DNA from: Leptobrachium leishanense
Lineage: Eukaryota > Chordata > Amphibia > Anura > Megophryidae
DNA length: 64,000 nt
Assembly: GCA_009667805.1 (NCBI GenBank)
Contig: CM019063.1
Span: 190,274,661 to 190,338,660 of the forward strand
Reading direction: 5' to 3'
Below, piece by piece: positions 20,985-32,600 of the stretch. The position numbers and the translations under genes were made by a program. The notes under the pieces are model-generated. The model was not told the DNA's origin, did not search any database, and was given only the letters and a program-made list of their open reading frames with translations. How positions within the stretch are numbered: the first letter of the stretch is position 1; each line of letters opens with the position of its first letter.

Positions 20985-22090
20985 TGAGACCTAATGCCAC
21001 AATCCAATATTGTTGAATGGATTAGGCAGTGGCTGAGTGACAGGCAACAGAGGGTTGTGGTAAATGGAGTTTATTCGGCGCAAGGTCTTGTTACCAGTGG
21101 GGTACCTCAGGGGTCAGTACTTGGACCCATTCTCTTTAATATTTTTATTAGTGATATTGCAGAAGGTATTAATGGTAAAGTATGTCTTTTTGCTGATGAC
21201 ACAAAGATTTGCAACAGGGTTGACGTTCCTGGAGGGATCAGCCAGATGACAAATGATTTAGGTAAAACTAAAAAAATGGTCGGAGCTGTGGCAATTGAGT
21301 TTTAACGTGGATAAGTGCAAGATAATGCACCTGGGACGTAAAAACCCAAGGGCTGAATATAGAATATTTGATACAGTCCTAACCTCAACATCTGAGGAAA
21401 GGGATTTAGGGGTTATTATTTCAGAGGATCTAAAGGTAAGTAGTCAATGTAATAGAGCAGCAGGAAATGCTGGCAGAATGCTTGGTTGTGTAGGGAGAGG
21501 TATTAGCAGTAGGAAAAGGGAAGTGCTCATGCCACTGTACAGAGCACTGGTGAGACCTCACTTGGAGTACTGTGTGCAGTACTGGAGACCGTATCTCCAG
21601 AAGGATATAGACATCTTAGAGAGAGTTCAGAGAAGGGCTACTAAAATGGTGTACGGCTTGAAGGAGAAAAGTTACCAGGAAAGGCTTAATAATCTTAACA
21701 TGTACAGCTTGGAAAAAAGACGAGACAGAGGAGATATGATAGAAACATTTAAATACGTAAAGTGAATCCACAAGGTAGAGGAAGGGAGAATATTTAAACG
21801 GAAACAAAGTAGCAAAACAAGAGGACATAGTCTTAGATTAGAGGGGCAAAGGTTTAAAAGTAACATCAGGAAGCATTATTTTACTGAGAGGGTGGTGGAT
21901 ACATGGAACAGCCTTCCAGTAGAAGTGGTAGAGGCCAAAACAGTAATTGAATTTAAGCAGGCATGGGATAGGCATCAGGCTATCCTAAACAAAAGATAAA
22001 TCCAGGTAAAGTATCCATGTAATTGGGCAGACTAGATGGGCCGAAAGGTTCTTCTCTGCCGACATTTTTCTATGTTTCTATGTTTCTATG
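20985..22090 (+). mobile_element. CR1-type LINE, 5' truncated
   Basis: The 3' part of a CR1 element. It contains the end of reverse transcriptase and the downstream region, then a short 3' UTR ending in tandem TTTCTATG units (about 22065-22090), the octamer-type tail characteristic of CR1. It begins mid-gene, as most CR1 copies do, and no target duplication is visible. Confidence 0.9.
20994..21998 (+). pseudogene. CR1 reverse transcriptase, C-terminal part, broken
   Basis: The first frame carries SGVPQGSVLGPILFNIFISD and the catalytic FADDTKI. A shift near 21290 moves to a frame with FNVDKCKIMHLGRKNPR, ERDLGVIISEDLKVSSQCNR and LYRALVRPHLEYCVQYWRPY. A TGA at about 21763-21765 interrupts it, and the same frame continues (ERVVDTWNSLPVEVVEAKT) to a natural stop near 21998. 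It is one shift and one stop away from continuous, so decayed but recognisable. Confidence 0.88.
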
Positions 22091-22610
22091 TAATGCTCAG
22101 CCAAACTTAAAAATCAAATGTAACTTCCTAGAATAAACATAATACACATATATATCGTTATAATTCATGCAGTATGTACTTGTGTGGTGTATATACATAA
22201 CTGACCATAAAGAATTCTTTACCATCTGCATAAACATTTCAGCATTATGTGCATAACAAAATGCAGCTGGGTATTACACCAATAACTAATTACTGTCCTG
22301 ATTATAAATTAATCTTCCTGCATGTTTAAAGTTCCTGAAAGAGACTGTCTCGGACGGTTTGATCCTGTAACTTGTAGCTTGGTCCTGCTCCTCGCAGATT
22401 CTCCTTGATCTGAACATTCTTCTGGAGGAAAGTGTTTCTTGATGGTATAGTTCCAGAGGTCCACACCTGCTACAGCTGTCAGGCACATCTGCAACTCATT
22501 AAAGTGCTTTATATATTTCTGTTGTTCTCTTTGGCCAGTGATCATGCACATATATAGTTGACCTTTAGATTGAGGTAGTACTAGGCATTATCTTTGGACT
22601 GGTGATTGCT
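22091..22610. other. Unassigned sequence
   Basis: About 520 bp with no gene or element recognised. Confidence 0.4.
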
Positions 22611-22611
22611 A

Positions 22612-22836
22612 ACTAGGGATGTGCAATTCGTTTCGTAACGATTCGATTTTCGTACGAAATTTACCATTTTCGTGCTTCTGAGGGCATCCCGAATCTGAAA
22701 TGTCGACCACACAAAATTTTTGGACCGATTCATAATTTTGAGTCATTCGATTCGATATTTCAGGTCGGGTTGATTCGATGATTCGGGTCATTTCGGCGTT
22801 TGGATCATTTCGGTTCAGTTGGTTTTTAGTTTTATG
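22612..22836 (+). mobile_element. Left part of a hAT-like MITE (TAGGGATGTGC end)
   Basis: It begins TAGGGATGTGC and is rich in ATTCGATTCG-type words. The end resembles the TAGGGATGAGC terminus of the complete MITE at 61250-61592. No matching right end was found after the adjoining satellite, so its limits are uncertain. Confidence 0.5.
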
Positions 22837-24385
22837 CTGCATTATTATACTGTAGAGGTACTGCCCGGCAATGTGCGGATTCATATGCTGCATTAATTAT
22901 ACTGTAGAGATGCTGCCGGGCAGTGTGCGGATTCATATGCTGCATTATTATACTGTAGAGGTGCTGCCGGGCAGTGTGCGGATTCATATGCTGCATTATT
23001 ATACTGTAGAGGTGCTGCACGGCACTGTTCGGATTCATATGCTGCATTATTATACTGTAGAGGTGCTGCCCGGCAGTGTGCGGATTCATATGCTGCATTA
23101 TTATACTGCAGAGGTGCTGCCCGGCAGTGTGCGGAATCATATGCTGCATTATTATACTGTAGAGGTGCTGCCCGGCAGTGTTCGGATTCATATGCTGCAT
23201 TAATTATACTGTAGAGGTGCTGCCCGGCAGTGTGCGGATTCATATGCTGCATTATTATACTGTAGAGGTGCTGCCCGTCAGTGTGAGGATTCATATGCTG
23301 CATTATTATACTGTAGAGGTGCTGCCGGGCAGTGTGAGGATTCATATGCTGCATTATTATACTGTAGAGGTGCTGCCGGGCAGTGTGCGGATTCATATGC
23401 TGCATTATTATACTGCAGAGGTGCTGCCCGGCAGTGTGCGGATTCATATGCTGCATTATTATACTGTAGAGGTGCTGCCCGGCAGTGTGCGGATTCATAT
23501 GCTGCATTATTATACTGCAGAGGTGCTGCCTGGCAGTGTGCGGAATCATATGCTGCATTATTATACTGTAGAGGTGCTGCCCGGCAGTGTTCGGATTCAT
23601 ATGCTGCAGTAATTATACTGTAGAGGTGCTGCCCGGCAGTGTGTGGATTCGTATGCTGCATTAATTATACTGTAGAGGTGCTGCCAGGCAGTGTGCAGAA
23701 TCATATGCTACATTATTATACTGTAGAGGTGCTGCCCGGCAGTGTGCGGATTCATATGCTGCATTATTATACTGTAGAAGTGCAGCCCGGCAGTGTGCGG
23801 ACTCATATGCTGCATTATTATACTGTAGAGGTGCTGCCGGCAGTGTGCGGATTCATATGCTGCATTAATTATACTGTAGAGGTGCTGCCCATCAATGTGC
23901 GGATTCATATGCTGCATTATTATACTGTAGAGGTGCTGCCCGGCCTTGTGCGGATCCATATGCTGCATTAATTATACTGTAGAAGTGCTGCCTGGCAGTG
24001 TGCGGAATCACATGCTGCATTAATTATACTGTAGAAGTGCTGCCCGGCAGTGTGCGGAATCACATGCTGCATTAATTATACTGTAGAAGTGCTGCCCGGC
24101 AGTGTGCGGAATCACATGCTGCATTAATTATACTGTAGAAGTGCTGCCCGGCAGTGTGCGGAATCACATGCTGCATTATTATACTGTAGAGGTGCTGCCC
24201 GGCAGTGTGCGGATTCATATGCTGCATTATTATACTGTAGAGGTGCTGCCCGGCAGTGTGCGGATTCATATGCCGCATTAATAATACTGTAGAGGTGCTG
24301 CCCGGCAGTGTTTGGAATCATATGCTGCATTATTATACTGTAGAGGTGCTGCCCGGGAATGTGCTGAATCATATGCTGCAGTATC
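22836..24385 (+). repeat. 51-bp satellite array
   Basis: About 30 copies of a 51-bp unit (52 bp when ATTATT becomes ATTAATT) containing TGCTGCATTATTATACTG and GAGGTGCTGCCCGGCAG. Unit differences are small, implying recent homogenisation. Because 51 is a multiple of three, several reading frames stay open on both strands; these are artefacts. Confidence 0.95.
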
Positions 24386-24945
24386 TGTTCCACTCTTCTG
24401 GTTGGGTTGTCTATTGTATATAGAAATGCGTCAGTGGGAAAAAATGCTGACCATACCAGCTTTCTGAGGTTAGGAACTGATCGTGTAAGAAGTTTATCTC
24501 ACTACCGTTCTAGTTCATCCCAAAGAGTTCATTGGGGTTGAGTTCAGGATTCTGTTCTTCTACACCAATCTCCTCAAAACGTGTCTTCATTGACATTGCT
24601 TTGTACACAGGTCACATATCACTTTGGGAACCCATCTACCATTAAATATTAATCCTTCCCTAAAGCCTCCCAGAGTTTTTAAGTCAATATGAGCAATCAA
24701 TATCAAATTCATCCTTGTATAAAGTATGATTTCCCACTGGTCTGAAACCATATTATCTTGCTATGTGATTCGCAAAGCATCAACTTACCTATTACTGCCT
24801 CGTTGCAGGTTCTTTATAAACCTTGATCTGCCTGGAGCCCCTGTAGGATACATATCCTATGTGAGTGGGCAAACTGCCTACCTACACTGCCGGTCTTTAG
24901 AATAGCCAGATTGCTAAACACAGGACAGACACACAGACTAAACAA
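24386..24945. other. Unassigned sequence
   Basis: No gene or repeat recognised. Confidence 0.4.
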
Positions 24946-24949
24946 AGTC

Positions 24950-25200
24950 AGAATAAGCAGACGTTAGGAATCAGAGCTGATAATCAGACAAACCCAGGAG
25001 TCAAAACCAGAGTGGATAATGAGAGAGCCAGGAGTCAAAACCAGAGTGGATAATCAGACAGAGCCAGGAGTCAAAACTAGAGAGTATAACCAGACAGAGC
25101 CAGGAGTTGGTACACACTATAACTAGGAGAGCAAGGGTTAAGAGCAAAGAGTAGTCAGGGACAAAGTCAGAGTCAGTACACAGCAATGAACATGAATGAA
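24950..25200 (+). repeat. Minisatellite
   Basis: Four to five degenerate copies of a roughly 42-bp unit containing AGCCAGGAGTCAAAACCAGA and GGATAATCAGACAG. Confidence 0.75.
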
Positions 25201-25498
25201 CAAGAAACGCACTGAAAGGGAATGAAACACGACAGGGCAGTGAGAATATCACATTGCTTGTTTTTTAAATCCAGCGGGCGTAGTGTCATCACACCACACC
25301 CCGCCCATGTCACTGACGCTCGACTGCGATCGCTGGCTGCTTCACTCGGCAGGACAGCGCTGCCGGCCACCGGGTCACAGCAGGGGGAGCTATAACACTT
25401 TGCACGAGAAGTACAGCAATCCCCAAAGATCACAATATTAAAATAAATAAACAAATAAAGGGTTTAGACAGCACTCACACACTCGGGTTAGAAACAAA
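25200..25498. other. Unassigned sequence
   Basis: About 300 bp, GC-rich between 25270 and 25400; no supported gene. Confidence 0.4.
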
Positions 25499-25687
25499 AT
25501 TTGGTAAAGTACATATTTTCTGGAATATATGTTAAGTGTACTTTAAAATGCATAAAAAGTGGTAGATAAATAAAAAAAAACTACTATTATTTTATGGTGG
25601 CTGTCGAGACTTGCTTCTCCACAATTGAACTAGAGAATGTGCTGAATGGGATTTGACTTGCTTCTCCATGTTCAAAGAGCAGATACG

Positions 25688-25796
25688 TACCGTTAGGTGT
25701 CATACACTTATTGGAGAGGTGCCTTTGGCCAGGATATGAACCTGGGTCTCCACAGTTTCTGGAGAGGTGATGTTACCTCTACTCCATCCAGCCAGT
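25688..25796 (-). mobile_element. tRNA-derived SINE, head portion
   Basis: On the minus strand it reads GGCTGGATGGAGTAGAGG (tRNA-like 5' head with A box) to GGTTCATATCC (B box), then CTCCAATAAGTG and ACACCTAACGG. It is the same family as 29931, 30391 and 49602, truncated before the LINE-like tail. Confidence 0.75.
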
Positions 25797-27117
25797 ATAA
25801 TTTTATCGTGTTATTGGCATATAGAAAGGTTAAAACTGGCTCATATTTCAACTCCAAATTATAATGACTACCACTCTAATTATTGGCCCATTGACAATTT
25901 ACAAATTTTGGTTTGGTAATGTAAGTTGACAAGAAAAGTATTTTTACACTCTGCCCAAACAAGTCTAACATTTTTTTAATTATAATTTGGAGTTGAATTA
26001 TGAGCCAGGCGGTGTGGCCGAATGAGAGAGGTTGTGTTATGGTGGAGCTCCGCATGACCTTCCCTCCTTGGGGACGCTAGCTGACTCTCACCGCCGATAT
26101 TTTGGACCCCGAGGTCCCTCAGCGGTTGGTCACCGGGGAAGTCCTGTCCGGAGCCCGCTCTGTCCCCCCTCTGGACTAGAGTCAACTTTTAGCAGCCGTT
26201 CTCTGCCGGAGCAAGATGCCGGCAGCCTTCTTGTGGCCTACCTCCCGGCTCCTGATACCTCCCCCCCCCATACTGCGCTAAGTGCCTCATCCCTGGATGG
26301 GACCACGATGAGGGCTGTGGAGACGATAGGCCCACGTCTCCTGGCCATTTTACCAGGCGTGGTGGAGGGAGCGGATAGAAGGAATTACGGGTGTATGGCA
26401 GGAAGAATCCTCACACCCTGCTAGAATTACTGAGACTGTGGTCTCAGGCCTTGAGGCATGTCTGAGGATGCTGTCGGAGGTGGATGACGGCCCGCTCACC
26501 AGGGTGGCCTGGCACAAGTTGATGGACGCGTTCCGCAGCTGCCAGGAACGAGTGATTGCGAGGGTGCGCGCTGGAGACCGCCGCTGTTCCGGACTCTGCT
26601 GACTCGTGGGTGGAGGAGACACGGTGGTTGGAGACCAAAGGCCTGGATGAGAAGTCCACCCCGGATGTTCGGCCAATGGAAGTGGGGTCAGTGTGCTGCG
26701 GCATGGCTGTGCTGTGGCCTGGCCAGGATGATGCAGCTTTTAGCGGCGAGGCTCACGGAGGAGTTCAGTTCACCCTGGACCCGCGTGACTGCGGGGTCTA
26801 GGAGGAGGCGGAGGCTATAGTGCTGCGGGCCAAGGATGGACAGCCAGATCCGCTGCTGCTGCCGACTGCTTTGATGATGGAGGTGCTCTCCCTGCTGCGG
26901 GATCTAGAGGTGCCTAACAGCCGAGAGACGCTTGTCTGCGCAAGGCCGGAGGGAATGATGGTGCTGCCTGCTGCTGCCACCCAGCGTCCAGAGGCAGCTG
27001 GTTTGTCCCTCGTGGAGTCAGAGTGGATGATGCCACGTGGCTCCCCCCTGCCATGTTTTGCTCCAGCATGGCCCATGTCTTTAGCCCGAGATGCTGGTGG
27101 AGGCTGACTGACAGACT

Positions 27118-27152
27118 GACTGATGAAGCCGAATATTCGGCGAAACGCGTCT
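27118..27152 (+). other. Hammerhead-like motif
   Basis: CTGATGAA is followed by a perfect stem GCCGAA/TTCGGC with a TA loop, then GAAACGCGTC. This matches the order of a hammerhead core (CUGANGA, stem II, GAAA, stem III, cleavage triplet), but there is one extra A before stem II. An AATAAA lies about 40 bp downstream. Activity is unproven. Confidence 0.55.
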
Positions 27153-27689
27153 CAGCTGCACTATAAGTGCTTTTAGTCAATTGTTTTATACTTAAGAATA
27201 AATTCTTGCTTTTACTCATCAGAGGGTGGATTTTTTATTTTATTTTCCCTTTTTCCATCGATGATCTGACTGAGCCGGCAAAGAGTTTTAAAGAGGGCTA
27301 AGGATTGCCACAAAATACCCTACAAGCGAGACCCCTCAGAGCCAGGACAGGGGCTCTGAATACTGTAAGTACCCCCTAGGGGAAGAATAGGGGTCATTAC
27401 TGCAGCTTATGTAATGCCCCGAGACGCCAGCGCCGCAGGAAACCTAAAAGCAAGCCAGTTTCCTGTAAGGAGACTGGTAATTCCTCTACACCAGGCTGAT
27501 CCAGCAACCAGGTGCTGGCTAATGCACCCTTATTCCCCTCTACAAAAAGGAACCACTCCCAAGGTCCAATGCTTCTGCATTACCTTGGTAAACACCAAGC
27601 TGACAGGGAGCTACCTCCTGTTCCTGCCTAAGAACATTAATCTATTTTGTTTCCTCCAGCATTTCTTGCCCGCTGTGCCAACTTTCCAC

Positions 27690-28432
27690 AGATTCCTCGG
27701 AGCCCTGTTCCTGCATTCCTCGGAGCCTGCTGCCCTGCACCTCGCAGAATCTTCAGCCTGCTGCCGAATCCTCAACCGCTGCCCTGCACCTCGCAGAACC
27801 CTCATTCCATTGCCCTCTGTTCCTGCATTCCTCGGAGCCTGCTGCCCTGCACCTCGCAGAATCTTCAGCCGCTGCCGAATCCTCAACTGCTGCCCTGCAC
27901 CTCGCAGAACCCTCATTCCGTTGCCCTCTGTTCCTGCATTCCTCGGAGCCTGCTGCCCTGCACCTCGCAGAATCTTCAGCCGCTGCCGAATCCTCAACCG
28001 CTGCCCTGCACCTCGCAGAACCCTCATTCCGTTGCCCTCTGTTCCTGCATTCCTCGGAGCCTACTGCCCTGCACCTTGCAGAATCTTCAGTCCGCTGCCG
28101 AATCCTCAACCGCTGCCCTGCACCTCGCAGAACCCTCATTCCGTTGCTCTCTGTTCCTGCATTCCTCGGAGCCTGCTGCCCTGCACCTCGCAGAATCTTC
28201 AGCCGCTGCCGAATCCTCAACCGCTGCCCTGCACCTCGCAGAACCCTCATTCCGTTGCCCTCTGTTCCTGCATTCCTCGGAGCCTGCTGCCCTGCACCTC
28301 GCAGAATCTTCAGCCCGCTGCCGTATCCTCGACCTGCTGCCCTGCACCTCGTAGAATCCTCTTCCCGTTGTCCTCTGTACCTGCATTCCTCGGAGTCTGC
28401 TGCCCTGCATCTCGCAGAACACTCAGCCCGTT
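27690..28432 (+). repeat. 111-bp minisatellite
   Basis: About six and a half copies of a unit of about 111 bp containing CATTCCTCGGAGCCTGCTGC and CTGCACCTCGCAGAATCTTC. The unit itself has internal duplication of the CTGCCCTGCACCTCGCAGAA word. The period equals 37 codons, so long frames stay open on both strands. No start, splice or domain evidence supports a protein. Confidence 0.9.
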
Positions 28433-29437
28433 ACCTTGCATTCCCAGGAACACCTACAGACCCAAGACCCTTTGCCTGCCAAGACTCTTCTGCCTTTTTG
28501 TTTTCTATTTTTTCTCTAACGATCTCCTTAGCCTTCATTCTCATATTGTCTCCTTTCTATAGTTTAGAGTAGCTTAGTACTATCCTTCTGTTTACTCTTT
28601 TCTCATCTTGCTTTCAGTTAATCACATATATATATTCAGTGTCTTCCCTTCCTCCTCTTATCCAGCTCCTTCATATATATTTGTTTATTGCCTTTATGTT
28701 ACTCCAAATAAACCCTCTCTTGTATATGTTTATCTGAATCTCTGTTTCCCTTATTGCATATTGGGCTCAATCCTACCACCCCAGAACCAGCACCTGACAG
28801 CTTACTGCGCAATCGTCTTTCTTCTTCTTTAATATACCCTACAGGATATTTAAGAGCTCTACTGAGTCCACTGTTCGTGGAAAATTCCACCTATAACATT
28901 TGGAACTATAAGAAGATACAAGCCCATTTGGTACTGACTGTGGTGATTCTCCAGGAGTAGAAGCAGCACGTAATTATTAGAGCTGGAACTTTATGTAATT
29001 AAAAGCTCCTATAATTAAAAGCTCCTATGCTTCTACAGACTTTAGGTTAAACACACATAGGGATTCATCCTCATGTCAAACCACCTGATTGTTAATTGAT
29101 GTGCATGTACTATTAAATATTGGCAGATATTACTTTTGCACCTTATAGAAATATATACTCCACGCGCCTAAAGGGCTACTTTTTATAACTATCTTTTGTG
29201 TTTTTGGTGTGAAGCATATCCCTCGGGCTGTGTGGAGTAGAATTTTGTTACGGTCCATAGCGCCACTTGTCCCTACATCTCTTCACCAGTGTTTTCGGAT
29301 GACTATTTATTTTTGATGACCTTTTTCTGTAATAGATGACGTGTTCTGGTCCTGTGCAACATCTTCTACCCTTTATGATGTCATGTTTTGGCCCTCGAGG
29401 CCATTTCTTGTTTGCTTGTCTCACTGACTATCTTTCA
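28433..29437. other. A/T-rich part of the retroposed insert
   Basis: No gene recognised. Confidence 0.4.
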
Positions 29438-29496
29438 TAATAAAAAAAATTAAAACGAAAAAGAAATATGAGCCAGTTTTAACATTTCTATATGCC

Positions 29497-29930
29497 AGTA
29501 ACACAACACAATTAGAATGGATATCTGATGTTCTCGTCTCCTTGGATCCGCACCCCCAACTCTCGCCTTCAGGACTTCTCCCAAACTGTCCCCGTTCTAT
29601 GGAATTCCCTCCCCCGCACCATTAGATTCTCCCCATCTCTCCAGTCCTTCAAGAAGTCTTTGAAACCACAATAGTTTAGAGATGCCTATAGTCTCACTCC
29701 CTAATCCCCTTCTGTTAATCTCTTGCTCCATCTTCCCACCCAGCCCTCATGCATCCTGCTACTTCATGTTCTCTATTTACCCTCATCTAGTGTGTCAACT
29801 TTCTCCTCTTAGACTGTAAACTCAAGCAGGGTCCTCTCTCCTACTGTTCTGTGTTTAACTTGTTATTCTGCCTCCCACTGTACAGCGCTCTGGAACTTGT
29901 TAGCTCTTTATAAAATCTTGTAACTGTAAC
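29497..29930 (+). mobile_element. L2-like LINE 3' end
   Basis: A short decayed coding end (RLQDFSQTVPVLWNSLPRTI, then SLQSFKKSLK) is followed by a 3' region with CTGTACAGCGCTCTGG and CTCTTTATAAAATC. The LWNSLP...FKxSLK pattern and the TACAGCGCT...CTTTATAAA end recur at 50962 and 63415. It interrupts the right arm of the palindromic element. Confidence 0.75.
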
Positions 29931-30055
29931 TGGCTGGATGGAGTAGAAGTAACATCACTTCTCTATAGCTATGGAGACACAGGTTTGAATCCCAGCCAGA
30001 GCACCTCTCCAGTAAGTTTCCTTGGGCAAGACACCTAAATGGTACTGTATGTCTC
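29931..30055 (+). mobile_element. tRNA-derived SINE
   Basis: Head GGCTGGATGGAGTAGAAG, B box GGTTTGAATCC, then CCAGTAAGTTTCCTTGGGC and AGACACCTAA. It is the counterpart of the 25688 copy in the opposite arm and lacks most of the LINE-like tail. Confidence 0.8.
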
Positions 30056-30390
30056 TGCTATTTGACCATGGAGAAGCAACTCAAAGCACATTACTCCAGT
30101 ACAACCGTCGAGAAGCAAGTATAGACATTTTACGAGAAGTAGGTTCAACCGAGCCACCAGAATATAATAGTAGTGTTTTTTTTATTTATCTGCCACATGT
30201 TTACATGAAGTACATTTAACATATATTCCAGAATATATTCACAGCATCTTTCACAATGCATTCCAAAATACACTTTGAAATATATTTCAACAAGCATTCC
30301 GAACATATATTCAGTAATATATTCACAAATATATTGAATTTGACCCAAATTGTAGGATTTCAAATATATGTCAATATGTATATTTTTTTT

Positions 30391-30526
30391 TGAGAAAGTA
30401 TTTTACCAGGAAGGACACATTGAGATTTCTGTCGTTTTCAAGTATGTCCTGGGTGGCGAGTATGTAGCGTTAGGTGTCTTGCCCAAGGACACTTACTGGA
30501 GAGGTGCTCTTGCTGGGATTCAAACC
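30391..30526 (-). mobile_element. tRNA-derived SINE, body and tail (5' truncated)
   Basis: On the minus strand it runs from the B box (GGTTTGAATCCCAGC) through AAGTGTCCTTGGGCAAGAC to the shared tail with ACTTGAAAACGACAG and TCCTTCCTGGTAAAATAC. The tRNA head upstream of the B box is missing. Confidence 0.85.
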
Positions 30527-32394
30527 GGAATGTATTTTAAAAATATATTTCCTTTAAATGTGGGTTAGTTCACTAACTCATTCCTGAGCACAAAAGTTGA
30601 CCACATTTTATTATCGACAATTCATGCTTGGTGCATACGTTTGCAATATGTATATAGTGTACGTACTAGTGAAATCGCTGCGTCTTGCATGCTCAGTGTC
30701 GAATACAAGCAGTGCGTGTGTCTATGTGTGAAATGCATGCCTTTATGCACTGGCAAGGAGCTCAGAGCTGCTTGATTTGATAGCCTGCTGTTCCCAAGCT
30801 GCTTCTGAACTTCTGACCCCCATGCAACTCTCATTACTAAAAGCAGCGGGATTTATCCCCCTCCCATCTTCGACCTACTTTCCATGTTTTGCCTTGTGCT
30901 GCCCAGACCTCTCTGTCTCCTCCAGTGGAGATGCCTGAGAGTAAAGCTCCTGGCTACTCAATCACACAGCCACAAATTAATCCCTTGTTACTGTGCAAGG
31001 TGACTAGTGCTGCTGGAGACACAGGCACAGACATCTAGCAGCAAATTATTTTTAAAGATCCTACAGTGATCAGAGCAGCATTGCTGGACAATAAATAAGA
31101 ACAAAAGATAACCAGGGATAAGACACAATGGCTGATCTGACTGGCAGGGACAATGTACATGTTGAAGAATATAGTGCAGCAAATATCCATTAACTACCTT
31201 CTAAAAATGAATAATGTTCATGGAGCTGCCAGAGCCCTCTACTGACAGTTTGTGTATGTTTAATGTTACATTGTAATTCAACTGAATTCCATTCCTTCAA
31301 ATCTCTTGGCATGATCTGGCACACATAGCATCGTACACTGCACACCTAATGGTAATTTGTAAAGAAAAAATATTTATTAGACAGGAAATCATGTACAATA
31401 CAAATACACCACAAATAAAAAATACAGCAAAGCGTCCAATGATTAGCATATGCAGACAGCTTGTAAATAGTAATATGACACAAAATGCAGTAAAGAATTT
31501 GATGGACTAACTTGGGGCTATGACATTTCAATACCCAAAATCTGATATCCCCAACACTTGGATTTGTCAAGGTAGTTACATTTTTTGCCTTGTCGCATAT
31601 ATGCATCTGTGTATACTTATAGAAAGTTTACATCTCCCCACTTTTGATACAGTGCCTATCGGCATGTATATATTATATAACTAAAAAAAAACACATCAAA
31701 GGGACACTCTGCACACCCTGACCACTTTAGCTTTTTGAAATGCCCAGTGTATAAAGTGCTTCCCCCGCCCACCTGGTTTGATTAGAAACACTGAGTGATA
31801 CAGGGGACATTCTTTCACACTCACCTGCTGTACCCCAACAGGGTCACATCTGCCAATGTTGTTCCCTTGCAGGACTCCCGTGTTCTACCCAGGCAGACTC
31901 CCATGCCCTCCTCCAGTCCTTAGACGAAGCTCAAGGACCGGGACACATAGAGCCTGCTAGCATCCCCCAGAAATAAGGCGACGCTGTAGATCTGTGGTCT
32001 TTCAGGGTTAGAATGAATTGCTTTAATCAGAGGCACATTTATACAGTCAAACATAGGTCATTTACATACACAAAATCACAACATCTTCTATGGGAGTTTT
32101 GGTGTAATCTAATTAGATTTAATTACAAACAGTGAGAACATGACTCAAGCTTTCTAAACGAGTTAAAACGATGACAGATTGCAGTTTAAAACAGGCAGTG
32201 TTTGTCAGACTACGAAGGTTATGATTGAGGAGCTGTTCATCAGATATTTACACCTTTCTGAGAGCAGGTTACTGGAAGGCTAATCTGATCATCAGATAGT
32301 AACAAACAATGACCTTGCATAATCACCCAAACATTCTGCACATAAGAGAGGGCAATGGGCCAATATTTATTGATTTCCTGCGCCATACAAAATA
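30527..32394. other. Unassigned sequence
   Basis: About 1.9 kb without a supported gene. A fragment near 31695-31735 (AAAGGGACACTCTGCACACC) resembles the end of a frog MITE also seen near 57300-57335. Confidence 0.4.
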
Positions 32395-32600
32395 TGCCCC
32401 CCCCCCAAGTCCACATGATGCACGTCACACCTGCGTCATCAGCAGCCGGGATTTTGAATTTCCTAACTGCCAGTCACCAGATCAGTCACTAGAGATGTCA
32501 GCACACACAGCGTACTGATGTCACCCTCTCTCAGACCACCGGCAATAGTGTCCTGAAAGAGGCAGCTGATGGATTGGTTATGAGCATGCATGTGCATCTC
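32395..32600 (-). repeat. Dispersed repeat copy
   Basis: On the minus strand GTGACTGATCTGGTGACTGG and AAATTCAAAATCCCGGCTG match the stretch at 49430-49480. A more divergent relative lies at 56480-56900. The family is not recognised. Confidence 0.65.

Larger units (their letters stand above)
26009..29462 (+). mobile_element. Retroposed insert with A-rich tail, unknown family
   Basis: A 3.45-kb insert flanked by GAATTATGAGCCAG (25995-26008) and GAAATATGAGCCAG (29463-29476), 13 of 14 matching. It ends in an A-rich tail (about 29438-29462). Direct repeats of this length plus a tail point to LINE-type insertion. No reverse transcriptase is recognisable. Parts: a GC-rich first kilobase (26009-27110) that faintly resembles the 5' end of the L1 at 15464, a hammerhead-like motif at 27118, a 111-bp minisatellite and an A/T-rich 3' part (28430-29440). 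Confidence 0.65.
25500..30240. mobile_element. Palindromic (fold-back) element with nested insertions
   Basis: The left arm (about 25500-25872) is the reverse complement of the right arm (25979-26008 continued at 29477-30240). A 106-bp loop separates them (25873-25978). Arm identity is roughly 80% by eye. Each arm contains one SINE-like segment, in opposite orientation. The right arm is split by a retroposed insert (26009-29462, flanked by 14-bp duplications) and by an L2-like fragment (about 29497-29930). It could be an old fold-back transposon or an inverted duplication. Confidence 0.75.

Noticed and set aside
22832..24393. Many open frames on both strands in the 51-bp array
   Set aside because: The period is 17 codons, so open frames are expected; there is no protein domain, start context or splice evidence.
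26032..27107. Possible host exon in the GC-rich segment
   Set aside because: It lies inside an insert with target duplications and an A-rich tail; frames lack recognisable domains.
27414..28562. A 382-codon proline- and cysteine-rich frame
   Set aside because: It is produced by the 111-bp (37-codon) tandem repeat, and comparable frames are open on the opposite strand.
30840..31200. Possible host regulatory or exonic sequence
   Set aside because: No coding frame, motif or repeat match could be shown; it remains unassigned.
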